Shown here piece by piece: positions 19,085-28,533 of a stretch of DNA of 64,000 nucleotides (position 1 is the first letter of the stretch; each line of letters begins with the position of its first letter). Source of the stretch: JACKBC01 sp041391125 (GTDB taxonomy: Bacteria > Chloroflexota > Anaerolineae > Caldilineales > Caldilineaceae); the NCBI GenBank assembly GCA_041391125.1, contig JAWKON010000025.1:1-64000 (forward strand), in the 5' to 3' direction. The notes beneath the pieces are model-generated. The model was not told the origin of the DNA, searched no databases, and saw nothing but the letters and a program-made list of their open reading frames with translations. A program made the position numbers and the translations under genes.

Positions 19085-19528
19085 ATGACAGTTACCATAC
19101 TGCCTTTGCGCGCAGTGGATCGCCCCCGCTGGGATGTGCTGGCGCGCGGCTACAAGACCTTTTACAAAACGCCGCTGCCCGCTGCCGATTATGACGCCAC
19201 CTGGCAGCGGCTGATGGCCGGCCATGACATATTCGGGTTGGGTGCGCACGTTGATGGGCAATTGGTGGGGATTGCGCACTATATGTTTCACACCAGCGCC
19301 TGGTCTGCGGATGCTTGTTATCTGCAAGATCTGTTTGTGGATGAAGCGGCGCGCGGTCACGGGGTGGGGCGGGCGCTGATTGCGCGCGTGGCGGAAGTTG
19401 CGCAGGAACGCGGCTGTCCGCGCTACTATTGGCTGACGCAAGATAACAACGTAACGGCGCGCACGCTCTATGATAAAGTGGCGCAATACAAAGGCTTTAT
19501 TCGCTACGATTACCCGCTGGCGCCCTGA
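19085..19528 (+). CDS. GNAT-family N-acetyltransferase
   Basis: The 147-residue protein carries the GNAT core: beta-4 CYLQDLFVDEAARGHGVGRALI, with the acetyl-CoA pyrophosphate loop R-G-H-G-V-G, and the C-terminal YWLTQDNNVTARTLYDKVA (motif B, with the Asn and Tyr usual in the family). CGGAG lies just before the ATG. It sits 18 bases after the ICL/PEPM-family gene and 29 bases before the transporter gene, all on the plus strand. The acceptor amine is unknown. Confidence 0.88.
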   Translation: MTVTILPLRAVDRPRWDVLARGYKTFYKTPLPAADYDATWQRLMAGHDIFGLGAHVDGQLVGIAHYMFHTSAWSADACYLQDLFVDEAARGHGVGRALIARVAEVAQERGCPRYYWLTQDNNVTARTLYDKVAQYKGFIRYDYPLAP

Positions 19529-19557
19529 TAATTTCATACGAATGATACAAGGGACAT

Positions 19558-20517
19558 ATGACGCAAAAACAAGCCTGGCTCGGCTTTTGGGTTCTCGCTC
19601 TGATCTGGGGATCATCCTATCTGTTTATCCGCATTGGGGTGGAGCAGATGCCACCCTTTCAACTGGTCTTTATGCGCACCGGCATTGCCGCCATTGGCCT
19701 GTTGACCGTGGCCTACGCCCGCGGCAAACGGCTGCCCACCGACCGCCGCAGCCTGCGCGATCTGCTCTTCCTGGGCATCTTTAACACCGTCTTTCCTTTT
19801 GCGCTCATCACCTGGGGCGAGACGCGCATAGAGAGCAGCCTGGCCAGCATTCTACAGGGAACCACGGCGCTTTTTGCGCTCATCATCGCCCACTTTGCCT
19901 TCGTGGATGAACGTATTACGCCGCGCAAAGTCATTGGGTTGGTAATTGGCTTTTTGGGCGTGGTTGTCTTAGCGGGGCGCAGTTCAGGTGAAATCGACGC
20001 TGCGATCACGCCGGCCATGCATCGATTGGGCCAACTGGCGTTGATTCTCTCGTCGGTCTGCTATGCCGTGGGCGGCGCGTACAGCCGCAAAGCCATGCAA
20101 AACCGGCTGGAACCCATCGTGACCGCGGCGGGGGCCATGACCGTAGCGGCCATCACCACGGGGTTCATCGCGTATGCCGCGCCCATGTGGGGTGGCAACG
20201 CGCCCTTGAATTTGGGCGCGCTGTCGCCGCGCGTGTTGGGGTCGGTGGTCATGCTGGGAGTGGTCAATACCTTTGGGGCGTACCTGATTTTCTACTCGCT
20301 AATTGCCGCCTTGGGCGCCGCGCGCACGGCCATGGTGACCTATATTATTCCGGTAGTGGGGTTGGCGCTGGGCATTCTCTTTTTGGGCGAACAGGCCGAT
20401 CTGCGGCTCTTTATGGGCGCCATCCTCATCCTGGGCAGCATCGCCATTGTGAATCTCAATCTCCGGGCGCGCTCTTGGACTTTGCTGCCGAAGGCGCAGC
20501 AGCAAGCCGGGGAATAA
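19558..20517 (+). CDS. EamA/DMT-superfamily transporter
   Basis: The 319-residue protein has about ten hydrophobic helices in two EamA repeats. It starts with the hallmark WLGFWVLALIWGSSYLFIRIGVE and has PFALITWGETRIESSLASIL at the end of the first half. The second repeat includes the glycine-rich GVVNTFGAYLIFYSLIAALGA and IPVVGLALGILFLGE. DMT transporters usually export amino acids or metabolites by proton antiport; the substrate cannot be told. It is the last gene of a three-gene plus-strand group (18239-20517) and converges with the regulator gene 21 bases away. Confidence 0.9.
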   Translation: MTQKQAWLGFWVLALIWGSSYLFIRIGVEQMPPFQLVFMRTGIAAIGLLTVAYARGKRLPTDRRSLRDLLFLGIFNTVFPFALITWGETRIESSLASILQGTTALFALIIAHFAFVDERITPRKVIGLVIGFLGVVVLAGRSSGEIDAAITPAMHRLGQLALILSSVCYAVGGAYSRKAMQNRLEPIVTAAGAMTVAAITTGFIAYAAPMWGGNAPLNLGALSPRVLGSVVMLGVVNTFGAYLIFYSLIAALGAARTAMVTYIIPVVGLALGILFLGEQADLRLFMGAILILGSIAIVNLNLRARSWTLLPKAQQQAGE

Positions 20518-20538
20518 ATTCCCCATCAACCACAAAAT

Positions 20539-22398
20539 CTATTCACCCGCGCACCCCTCGACGCCAGTCGTGACAAAGGTACGCGTGATAGCCGGCACAT
20601 AAAAACGTTCCTCGCCATCCCGCATGATCATCGACTTGTGGTACAGGTTGGCAAGTACGCTCATAGATAAGTTGGTTTCCAGTTGCGCCGCCGTAATATC
20701 TGAAATATTGGCCACGCCCGCCATAAACTTGAGTGCCTGCCGTTCAACGGCGGTTAACAATTGCCAGGAGTGTGCAAACACGGCGCGCAAGCTGCGGTGG
20801 CGCACCGGGATGTCGGGCAGGTCGGCGGCCAAATCACAGGAGCGATGCTTAGTCAGTTGGCAAATGGCGGCCAAACTTTGCTGGCGCAAGCCGGCCGCCG
20901 CCAGTTCAATGGCCAAGGGGCAGCCGCCTACATAAAAGCAAATTTCTTCGACCAATGGCATTTGCTCCGCCGTCGCCCGCCAATCGGGACAAAATGCGCG
21001 CGCCCGTTCCAGGAATAGTTGCACCGCATGAATTTGGGTCAAGGCGGGTACGCGCATGAGCTGCTCCGCCTGAAAACCCAGCGCATGGCGCGACGTAACA
21101 AGCAGTGAGATGCTAGGCGCCGCTTGCAGCATGCTGTGAATCAACGCCGCCCCCGCCGCCACATGTTCAAAATTATCCAGAATGAGCAACATCTCTTGGC
21201 CCCGCAAATAGGTGAGCAGATGTTGACGCGGAGTTCCCCTTGCGCCATTATCGATCGGCAGAACCCGACAAATTTGTTCGGCAATGGCCGTTTCTGCGCG
21301 CGCCTTTTCTGTTGTTGAAGGCAGTTCGGCCAGAGACACAAACCAGACGCCGTCTGCAAAACTGTGCTTCAACGTCTGACCTATGCTCAAAGCCAATCGC
21401 GTTTTGCCCATGCCGCCGCCCCCCGTCAATGTGGTGAGCCGCTGGGCTGGGTTGACCAAACCTTGCAGCAGAATATCCACTTCAGTCTGCCGGTTTACAA
21501 AAGAGGTTAACGGCTGGGGCAGATTATGCAAACAGGGCTGGCTGGGGGAGGTCATAGGCGAATTGGCGGGCGCAAAGGCCAATATGGGTTGCCGTCTCTC
21601 CTGCCGGTCACGCTGACAAATCTCGGCATAGAGCACCGTCGTCGATTGAACGGGCGCCACGCCAAATTCCGCCTCCAATATGCCGCGGCACGCTTCGTAT
21701 TGCGCCAGGGCCGCGCTGCGCTGGCCGGTGGCATAGAGCGCCCTCATCAACTGGACATGCGCCTCTTCATTCCAACGCTCCAGCGCAATTTGCCGGCGGG
21801 CGTAGAATTCAGCTTCGCCATAGCTCTCCTTTTGCTGATGATGCTCGGCCAGCACATGAAAGCTCTGCATGGCCAACCGATGCATAGATTCGCGCCGCAC
21901 CTGTCGCCATTCTTCAAAGAGCAGACTCTCCACCCGCAGATCGGTCAAGAATTCACCATCATAAAGCGCGGCCAGTTGCGCAAGCTGCTGGATGCACCAG
22001 GGGCAGCCGCTCAAACGGCGATGGGCATGGCGTTTGACCAGAGCCAATAATCGTTCGAATTCCAACACGTCTACCCAGATTTTATATTTTGGATTCCACT
22101 GCACCGTGCGGCGCGTCGCCAGAATCAGCGGTTGCGCCAACGCATCGCTATCATTCAGCGCTTTGCGCAGCCGGTTTAGCGCCGATCGCAGATTGTGCAG
22201 CCCACTTTCGACTGGCTGGTCGCACCAAAGCAGGCTGGCCAAAGATACACGTTCGTGCGCATGTTCCACCCGCAAAACCAGATAGGCGAGCAGGGCGCGT
22301 GCGCTGTCAGCATCAAAGTTGGTGATCGCTTCATCATTCAAAATCACCCGGAATGAACCGAGCAGGTGAATTTTGAGTATAGGGGGAGTGGTAGACAT
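20539..22398 (-). CDS. BTAD / NB-ARC transcriptional activator (SARP/AfsR-like)
   Basis: The 619-residue protein begins with an OmpR-type winged helix (LKIHLLGSFRVILNDEAI, then SARALLAYLVLR and HNLRSALNRLRKAL). A bacterial transcriptional activator domain follows (about 100-250; YGEAEFYARRQIALERWNEEAH). An NB-ARC ATPase comes next, with Walker A GGGGMGKTRLAL near residue 325, Walker B EMLLILDNFEHV and the TSRHALGF sensor. Family members usually continue with a long TPR sensor tail; here the protein stops soon after the ATPase, so the tail is missing or lost. Known role: ATP-controlled activation of nearby genes. Targets are unknown; the divergent neighbour is the small gene at 22928 and the CHAT genes. 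Confidence 0.85.
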   Translation of the reverse strand: MSTTPPILKIHLLGSFRVILNDEAITNFDADSARALLAYLVLRVEHAHERVSLASLLWCDQPVESGLHNLRSALNRLRKALNDSDALAQPLILATRRTVQWNPKYKIWVDVLEFERLLALVKRHAHRRLSGCPWCIQQLAQLAALYDGEFLTDLRVESLLFEEWRQVRRESMHRLAMQSFHVLAEHHQQKESYGEAEFYARRQIALERWNEEAHVQLMRALYATGQRSAALAQYEACRGILEAEFGVAPVQSTTVLYAEICQRDRQERRQPILAFAPANSPMTSPSQPCLHNLPQPLTSFVNRQTEVDILLQGLVNPAQRLTTLTGGGGMGKTRLALSIGQTLKHSFADGVWFVSLAELPSTTEKARAETAIAEQICRVLPIDNGARGTPRQHLLTYLRGQEMLLILDNFEHVAAGAALIHSMLQAAPSISLLVTSRHALGFQAEQLMRVPALTQIHAVQLFLERARAFCPDWRATAEQMPLVEEICFYVGGCPLAIELAAAGLRQQSLAAICQLTKHRSCDLAADLPDIPVRHRSLRAVFAHSWQLLTAVERQALKFMAGVANISDITAAQLETNLSMSVLANLYHKSMIMRDGEERFYVPAITRTFVTTGVEGCAGE

Positions 22399-22927
22399 AA
22401 ATCATTATTCCAAAAATGTGTGAAGCTTCGCTTCACGACAGATTTCGAGATGGCCAGTCTCACGATATGAAGCCAAAGCCGGAATCGCCAACAGGATGGC
22501 GGTACAGCGACTATATAAATGTAATAATTGTAAAAAGGAGATACATCAGAGCGATTTGCGTTTGCATGCTAGTAAACGCAACACCGTAAGGGGCAGAAAA
22601 TGGGGTAATTCTATGATGCGTGAGCGATGGAATGGGAAGCCCTGCCATCTCGCTCACCATTATCCTGCGGTTCGCATTCAGAGCTGAGTATAAAATGAAA
22701 TGGTGAGTTTAGCGTATTTTCCCATAGCAACAGATAACGTTAATTTAATCGTAATTTTTCCTAAGTTCCTTCGCTGTTTTGGCGAAGGCTCCACAAATTG
22801 CATCTGTCATTTGACTGAACCAACTACGACAAGCAAACGATTATCCGCACTAAACCGTGACGCTGCCGTGACGCACCCCTGATACCATATTCAGTAAGGT
22901 CATAATTACCATTATATAAGGTTTTGC
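22399..22927. other. Gene-poor spacer with a GTGAAGC hairpin
   Basis: This 530-base stretch separates the BTAD regulator from the divergent CHAT locus and is more AT-rich than its neighbours. GTGAAGC-ttc-GCTTCAC (22420-22436) forms a small hairpin near the regulator start. Small open frames occur, but none has a convincing ribosome site or recognisable product. It should hold the promoters of both directions, but I could not single one out. Confidence 0.5.
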
Positions 22928-23140
22928 ATGGAATATCAACCTGACTTACAGCCTGAATACGCGTCGTTTCTGCTACGGCTCTGGCATATCAAGAGCGAGG
23001 ACAGAGCCGGCCACCGCATTATGCTCCAAAACATCGCCACCCAAGAGCAATTCTTTTTTGTCGACCTGCCGGCGCTGCTGGCGTACTTATCGACCGTTGC
23101 CGATCCTGGCAGACAGCACACCGACCATGAATACCTTTGA
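22928..23140 (+). CDS. Small conserved-looking protein overlapping the first CHAT gene
   Basis: The frame codes 70 residues with hydrophobic patterning (SFLLRLWHIKSEDRAGHR, then FFFVDLPALLAYL). The form FLLRLW...F.DL.AL..YL is, from memory, a recurrent pattern of small uncharacterised Chloroflexota proteins. AAGG lies 7 bases before the ATG. Its stop lies 11 bases past the ATG of the CHAT gene at 23127, so the two are probably translationally coupled. No such ORF precedes the second CHAT gene. Function unknown. Confidence 0.55.
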   Translation: MEYQPDLQPEYASFLLRLWHIKSEDRAGHRIMLQNIATQEQFFFVDLPALLAYLSTVADPGRQHTDHEYL

Positions 23141-25673
23141 AATTACCATTCAGCGCAAAAATGGCGATGGCTGGCCCGTAATTGCCGAACAGAATCAGCC
23201 GGGCCGCTTTTTGCCCGTACGCAGCGAAGGGCTGCTGACCATTGAACCCGAGAGGCTGTTGGCCCATCTAGATCCCGTGCAGTATGGCGCCGAACTGGGC
23301 CAGGCGCTCTTTGACAACGGCATCCGCGATGGCTTTACGCGCGCATTGGCCGACAGCCGCAACAATCTGCGCGTGCTGCTCTTTGTCGAGGCGGATGATC
23401 TGCGCTCGTTGCGTTGGGAGCGGCTCTGCGCCCCCCTAAACAACAGATGGAGCGCGCTGGCCCGCAATGCGCAAGCGCTCTACTCGCTCTATCTGCCCAG
23501 CGTCACCGACAGCCGCTTCCCCGCCATTGGCCGCCGCGACCTGCGCGCTCTGGTCGTCGTCGCCAGCCCCGCCGGGCTGGAACGCTATAATCTGCCGCCA
23601 TTCGATTTGCCAGCCGCCCTTGAAAATATCACCACGGCGCCGGGCGATATCCCCTTTGACATTTTGGTCAGCGGCGCCGCTAAGAATGACCAGTCCGTCA
23701 TCAAACCCGCCGGGCCAGCCAGCCTAGATGCCCTCTGCGATCAGCTCACCCAGGAACGCTATACGCTGCTCCATGTGGTGGCCCACGGCATGTTCAGCAA
23801 GCGCACCGGTGAGGTCGCCCTCCTTTTGGCCAACAGCCATGACCAAGCCGCGCGCGTCACCACTGCCGAGCTGATTGACCGGCTGCGCAAGCTGCGCGGG
23901 GCGCGCGGGCTGCCGCATCTCACCTTCCTGGCCACCTGTGATGGGGCGACGCCGGAGGCCGATGGCGCCCTGGGCAATGTGGGCCAGGCGTTGGTGCGCG
24001 ACCTGGGCATGCCCGCCGCCATCGCCATGTTGGAAAAAGCGCCCGCCGCCGCAATGCAGACATTGACCCACACCTTTTACAGCCAACTGCACCAACACGG
24101 CGAAGTAGACCGGGCGCTGGTGGCGGCCGGCGCCGGTTTGCCCACGGTGGCCGCGCCCGTTCTGTATAGCCGGCTGGGTGGCCGCCCGCTTTTTAGCGAT
24201 CAGCTTGCGCATGACCGCCCGCTGACCAACGCCGAAATTCAATTTGGCATCGAACAGTTGGGCCAATTGCTGCCGGCGCGCGCGCCCGTTTTGACCAACC
24301 ACTATGCGGAACTGGCTGCCCAATTGCGCGCCACCCTTGGCGCCGAAATCGACGCTCTGGACGCTACCCTGCGCACAGAACGCGCGGCGGCATTGGATGC
24401 GCTTGACGCCCTGTGCAGCGAAGTGCTCGACATCAACTTCAACGTGCTGGCGCTGGGCCAGGAGCCGCCGCTCTATGATGACCGCTGTCCTTATCTGGGG
24501 CTGGCCGCCTTCCACGCCGAAAACAGCAGCTTCTTCTTTGGCCGCGAGCCGCTCACCGCCCGCTTGCTGCAGCGGCTGCAAGAGCACAATTTTCTGGCCG
24601 TGCTGGGTGGCTCCGGCTCGGGCAAATCATCGCTGGTGCTGGCCGGGCTGGTTCCGACTCTGCAAGCCCAACAGCCCAACCTGACCGTACATTACTTCAC
24701 CCCCACCAGCGACCCCGTCGGCCAGCTCACCCGGACCCTCAACCAAGGCCTCCAAAATGAACACCAATTAATCGTCGTCGACCAATTCGAGGAACTCTTC
24801 ACCCTCTGCCCCAACCCCACCCACCGCCAACAATTCCTCGACCGCCTCCTCGGTCTACTCAACGACAGCACGCGCGCCCCCATTCACCATTCACCATTCA
24901 CCATTCACCATTTACAATTCTCCCTCACCCTCACCATGCGCGCCGATTTCTGGGGCGAATGCGCCGTCTATCCCAAACTGCGCGACCTCATGCAGGCCCA
25001 TCAGGAGCTGGTCGGCCCCATGACGGCCCAAGAACTGCGCAGCTCCATGGAACAGCAAGCGCGCGTCGTTGGCCTGCGCTTTGAAACCAACCTCAGCAAC
25101 ACCATTTTGGACGACGTGGCGGGTGAACCGGGCGCCATGCCGCTGCTGCAACACGCCCTGCTGGAACTGTGGAAACGGCGCCGCGGGCGCTGGCTGCGCG
25201 CCGCGGAATATCGCGCATTGGGCGGCGTGCAGCAGGCCATTGCCCGCACCGCCGACAGCATCTACAACGCGTTGGATGATGAGGATCGCGAGCGCATGCG
25301 CGCCATCTTCCTGCGCCTGACTCGCCTCGATGAAGGCGACCAGACCGACGAAAGCCAACGCGATACCCGCCGCCGCGCCCGCTTTGAGGAACTGGCCGCC
25401 GACGGCGATGAAGCCGCCACCCACAACCTGGTGCAACGGCTGGCCGATGCCAGGCTGGTGGTCATTAGCGTGCGCGAAGGGGGACCACCCTCTCTAACCT
25501 CCCCTTACAGGGGAGGAACTGATCCTTCGTCGACAAGCCCACTGCTCCCTCCCCTCCGAAGGGAGGGCCGGGGAGGGGTCCAAGACTCCGCTCCCCCGTC
25601 GCCGAGCCCACAGCCCCCTCCCTCCAAGGGGAGGGCCGGGGAGGGGTCCACACAGGGGTCGAAGTCGAAGTGA
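23127..25673 (+). CDS. CHAT-nSTAND protein, copy 1, N-terminal part (gene broken near 25480-25673)
   Basis: The ATG at 23127 matches the start of the intact paralog at 29635 (MNTFEITIQRK). About 1-90 are an N-terminal all-beta region. About 100-345 are a CHAT caspase-like domain with His220 in VVAHG and Cys271 in FLATCDG. About 475-780 are an nSTAND NTPase with P-loop GGSGSGKS (494-501) and Walker B LIVVDQFEELF. The last 60 residues (PSLTSPYRGG, LLPPLRREGRGG and similar) are translated intergenic repeat and replace the short loop of copy 2, shifting the frame to a stop at 25671. The true continuation VTHEALIRHW is in the next frame. Members of this family are thought to be NTP-controlled conflict or cell-death effectors; here the effector and sensor halves are separated. 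Confidence 0.8.
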   Translation: MNTFEITIQRKNGDGWPVIAEQNQPGRFLPVRSEGLLTIEPERLLAHLDPVQYGAELGQALFDNGIRDGFTRALADSRNNLRVLLFVEADDLRSLRWERLCAPLNNRWSALARNAQALYSLYLPSVTDSRFPAIGRRDLRALVVVASPAGLERYNLPPFDLPAALENITTAPGDIPFDILVSGAAKNDQSVIKPAGPASLDALCDQLTQERYTLLHVVAHGMFSKRTGEVALLLANSHDQAARVTTAELIDRLRKLRGARGLPHLTFLATCDGATPEADGALGNVGQALVRDLGMPAAIAMLEKAPAAAMQTLTHTFYSQLHQHGEVDRALVAAGAGLPTVAAPVLYSRLGGRPLFSDQLAHDRPLTNAEIQFGIEQLGQLLPARAPVLTNHYAELAAQLRATLGAEIDALDATLRTERAAALDALDALCSEVLDINFNVLALGQEPPLYDDRCPYLGLAAFHAENSSFFFGREPLTARLLQRLQEHNFLAVLGGSGSGKSSLVLAGLVPTLQAQQPNLTVHYFTPTSDPVGQLTRTLNQGLQNEHQLIVVDQFEELFTLCPNPTHRQQFLDRLLGLLNDSTRAPIHHSPFTIHHLQFSLTLTMRADFWGECAVYPKLRDLMQAHQELVGPMTAQELRSSMEQQARVVGLRFETNLSNTILDDVAGEPGAMPLLQHALLELWKRRRGRWLRAAEYRALGGVQQAIARTADSIYNALDDEDRERMRAIFLRLTRLDEGDQTDESQRDTRRRARFEELAADGDEAATHNLVQRLADARLVVISVREGGPPSLTSPYRGGTDPSSTSPLLPPLRREGRGGVQDSAPPSPSPQPPPSKGRAGEGSTQGSKSK
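24881..24919 (+). repeat. In-frame heptamer array (CACCATT) in CHAT copy 1
   Basis: Five CACCATT-type heptamers lie inside the coding region between Walker B and the LTMRADFWGE motif, encoding a His/Pro/Phe-rich linker (PIHHSPFTIHHL). Twenty-one bases (three heptamers) equal seven codons, so the array can grow without breaking the frame. The paralog has a different heptamer at the same place (31388-31422). Confidence 0.8.
25484..25655. repeat. Inserted C/T-G/A-rich palindromic repeat cluster in CHAT copy 1
   Basis: Three hairpin units follow one another: acctcccc...ggggaggaa, ctccctcccctcc-gaa-gggagggccggggaggggtcc and ccccctccctccaa-ggggagggccggggaggggtcc. The last two are near-identical halves of a direct repeat. 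Relative to copy 2 (VVTTVREG-EGKGR-VEIEVTHEAL), the cluster sits exactly between VVISVREG and VEVEVTHEAL and adds about 170 bases, not a multiple of three. It is the intergenic repeat type seen at 6652-6693, 14376-14399 and 15856-15885. Confidence 0.75.
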
Positions 25674-28186
25674 CCCACGAGGCGTTGATTCGCCACTGGC
25701 CGCGGCTGCGGCGCTGGCTGGACGAAGGGCGGGCGGCGCTGCGTCTGCGCCAGAGCTTGAGCCAGGCCGCCGCCCAATGGGACATGGGGGCGCGCGCCGA
25801 TGAGCTGCTGCCGCGCTGGAACGCCCGCCTGGAAGAGACGCAGCGCCTCGCCCAGAATCCGCGCTTCGGCCTGAATCAGTTGGAGCGCGCCTATTTGGAG
25901 GCTTGTGTGGCCCTGCGCGACCGCGAGGCGGCCGCGCAAGAGACGCAACGCCAGCGCGAGTTGCAGCAGGTCCAGGCGCTGGCGGCCGAACAGCATCAGC
26001 GCGCCGAAGAGCAGACTCAAGCTGCCGCCAATTTGCGCCGCCGCGCCATCTGGCTGGCCGTGGCCGGCGCGCTGGCCGTGCTGCTGGCGCTGGCCGCCGG
26101 CTGGTTTGGCGTGGCCGCCCGGCGCAGCGAGGCGCAAGCCGTCACCGCCCGCAACAGCGCTGAAACGCGTCGCCAGGAGGCCGAGGCCGCCAAGAGCGAA
26201 GCGGTAACCCAACGCAACGCTGCGCAAACCCAAGCCGCCCTGGCCCGCTCGCGCGAACTCGGCGTCCACGCCCAAAACGCCGCCGACGACGGCAACCTGG
26301 ATCTGGCGCTGCTGCTGCGCATTGAGGGCGCCCGCACCGCCCCTACGGTAGACATGATCAATGCCTTGCGCGGCCTATTGACCGCCGACAAGCGCACTCT
26401 GCTGCGCATTCACGGGCAGGGCGGGCCGGTCACCCAAGCGCTCTGGAATCAAGACCAAAGCCAACTGCTCCTGACCTATGCCGATGGCCATGTCGAGCTG
26501 CGGGATGCCGCGACGGGCAATCCGTTGTTCCCATTGGCTGGCCATACTGCCCGCATCAATACGGCGGCCTGGAGCCCCGATGAGGAGCAGATTCTCACCG
26601 CCGCCGACGATGGGCTGGCCATCGTGTGGGACGCCGCCAGCGGCGCGCAGATTGTCGAGATGCGTGCCGACGCCCAACACGTCAACGCCGCCGCCTGGTC
26701 GCCCGATGGTGGCCGCATTCTCACCGGCGGTGAAGATGGCGCCGCCCGCATTTGGGATGCCGCCAGCGGACAGCCGCTAAAGGTGTTGGAGGGTCACACG
26801 GGCGCGGTGCGCCAAGTGCAGTGGAATGCCGCCGGTGACCGCATCCTCACCGGCGCCAATGACGGCGCGGCCGTCATTTGGGATGCCGAGAGCGGCGACT
26901 CCCTGGTAACGCTGGCCGGTCACAGCGGGTTGATCAGCGCCGCCATTTGGAATGCCGACGAAAGCCGCGTCCTCACCGCCAGTGATGACGCTACAGCCCG
27001 CGTGTGGGATGCCGAGACGGGCGACGAACTTTTTACGCTGACCAGCCATGCCGACAGCATTACCAGCGCCGCCTGGAGCCCGGATGGCCTGCAAATCGCT
27101 ACCGCCAGCCTGGATCATACGGCGCGCATTTGGGATGCCGAAACGGGCGACGCCCTTTTCACGCTGGCGCGGCACAGCGACGCCGTGCGCCAGGTGCAAT
27201 GGAGCGCCGACGGTTTCCTGCTTTTGACCGTCAGCACAGACCGCACGGCGCGCGTGTGGGACGCCTATAGCGGCGAGCTGCTCTTTACGCTGGTGGGCCA
27301 CACAGACAAGGTGACCCACGGCCAATGGAGCGCCGATGACAGCCAAGTTTTGACCGCCAGCGAGGATGGTTCGGTGCGCATTTGGGATGCCGCTGAGGGC
27401 GCGCGGCCAGCGGGCGAACTGCCCGATCTGCCGCAGCATTTTGGCCGCATTAGTCGCCTGTTATGGAATGGCGACCATACGCACCTGCTCTCCGCCGGCC
27501 GCGATGACCAGACCGTGCAAATTGTGGATGTGCGCAGCGGCGACGTGCTGGTCACGCTGGCCGGCCATAGTGGCGCCATCAACGATGCGCAGTGGAATGC
27601 GGCTGCCGATCGCGTACTCACGGCCAGCGCCGACGGCACAGCGCGCATTTGGGATGCCGCCAGCGGCGCCGAACTATGGCGGGTCGAGCAGGCCAAGCAA
27701 ATTTTCAGCGCTCGCTGGAGCCCCGACGAAAGCACCGTGCTGACGGCCAGCGAGGAGGGGGTGGCCATGCTGTGGGATGTGGCCACGGGCAAAGCGCTGC
27801 GCATGTTGCGCGGGCATGGCAACGGCATATTGCAGGCCATTTGGAATGGCGATGGCAGCCGCATCCTCACCGCCAGCATGGACGACACGGCGCGCGTCTG
27901 GGATGCGCAAACCGGTCAGCCGCTGCTCAAGCTGGACGCGCACACCGCTGATGTCACCCAGGCTTTTTGGAATGCAAACGAAAGCCGCATTTTCACGGCC
28001 AGCGATGATGGGACCGTGCGCGTGTGGGATGCCCAAAATGGTGAATCGCTGTTGACCCTGATCGGTCACACGGACATCATCAGCACGCTGCGCCTCAACC
28101 ATGCGCAAACTCGCCTGTTGACCGCCAGCCCGGATGAAACCGTGCGTGTGGGATGTCCAAAGTGGCGCCGAACTTCTGCACATTGA
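25670..28186 (+). CDS. CHAT-nSTAND protein, copy 1, C-terminal TM and WD40 part
   Basis: This frame resumes copy 1 after the repeat insertion. A GTG (25670) overlaps the upstream TGA stop in a GTGA quartet, so re-initiation on the same mRNA is possible. It codes VTHEALIRHWPRLRRWLDEG (nSTAND helical end), a coiled coil rich in Gln/Glu/Ala, one transmembrane helix (IWLAVAGALAVLLALAAGWF), a second coiled coil and about 13 WD40 units ending RVWDAETG or similar. The frame is lost at 28150 (VRVWDV expected, two bases short) and the protein stops at 28186. Inference: either a separately expressed membrane-anchored WD40 sensor or part of a pseudogene. Confidence 0.7.
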   Translation: MTHEALIRHWPRLRRWLDEGRAALRLRQSLSQAAAQWDMGARADELLPRWNARLEETQRLAQNPRFGLNQLERAYLEACVALRDREAAAQETQRQRELQQVQALAAEQHQRAEEQTQAAANLRRRAIWLAVAGALAVLLALAAGWFGVAARRSEAQAVTARNSAETRRQEAEAAKSEAVTQRNAAQTQAALARSRELGVHAQNAADDGNLDLALLLRIEGARTAPTVDMINALRGLLTADKRTLLRIHGQGGPVTQALWNQDQSQLLLTYADGHVELRDAATGNPLFPLAGHTARINTAAWSPDEEQILTAADDGLAIVWDAASGAQIVEMRADAQHVNAAAWSPDGGRILTGGEDGAARIWDAASGQPLKVLEGHTGAVRQVQWNAAGDRILTGANDGAAVIWDAESGDSLVTLAGHSGLISAAIWNADESRVLTASDDATARVWDAETGDELFTLTSHADSITSAAWSPDGLQIATASLDHTARIWDAETGDALFTLARHSDAVRQVQWSADGFLLLTVSTDRTARVWDAYSGELLFTLVGHTDKVTHGQWSADDSQVLTASEDGSVRIWDAAEGARPAGELPDLPQHFGRISRLLWNGDHTHLLSAGRDDQTVQIVDVRSGDVLVTLAGHSGAINDAQWNAAADRVLTASADGTARIWDAASGAELWRVEQAKQIFSARWSPDESTVLTASEEGVAMLWDVATGKALRMLRGHGNGILQAIWNGDGSRILTASMDDTARVWDAQTGQPLLKLDAHTADVTQAFWNANESRIFTASDDGTVRVWDAQNGESLLTLIGHTDIISTLRLNHAQTRLLTASPDETVRVGCPKWRRTSAH

Positions 28187-28533
28187 CACCGACGGCGCGG
28201 TCGCCGACGCGCTGTGGAACGCCGCCGAGGACCGCATTCTGTCTGGCGGCGCGCATGGCGCCAATTTGTGGGACGCCCAAAGTGGACAGGAGCTGGCGGC
28301 GCTTTCCACATATGGCGTAAACGTGGGCCACGTGTTCTGGAGTGCCGACGAGAGCCGCCTTCACCGCCGGCGATGATGGCCACGTGCGCCAATTTTATGT
28401 CGACCCTGCCGCCGTGATCGAGGCCGCCTGCCAGCGCGGCGCCGTCCGCAACATGACGCCCGCCGAGTGGGTGCAGTTTATGGGCGAACAGCCATATCGG
28501 GCGACGTGCGGGAATTTAGGGGCGGAGGAGTGA
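28134..28533 (+). pseudogene. Out-of-frame C-terminal remnant of CHAT copy 1
   Basis: The last WD40 units continue in a second frame to 28376 (VWDVQSGAELLHID, ANLWDAQSGQEL) and then in a third frame to 28533 (FTAGDDGHVRQFYVD, AACQRGAVRNMTPAEW). The second and third pieces match the end of copy 2 (TARQFYTHTADVIDAACTRALRNMTAVEW), so they were once joined. Two indels, near 28150 and 28360, separate them. They could be consensus errors, but together with the repeat insertion at 25484 they suggest that copy 1 is decaying. Confidence 0.75.

Noticed and set aside
22496..22687. 63-codon open frame in the AT-richer gap before the CHAT locus
   Set aside because: No ribosome site, no family pattern and unusual composition; not supported as a gene.
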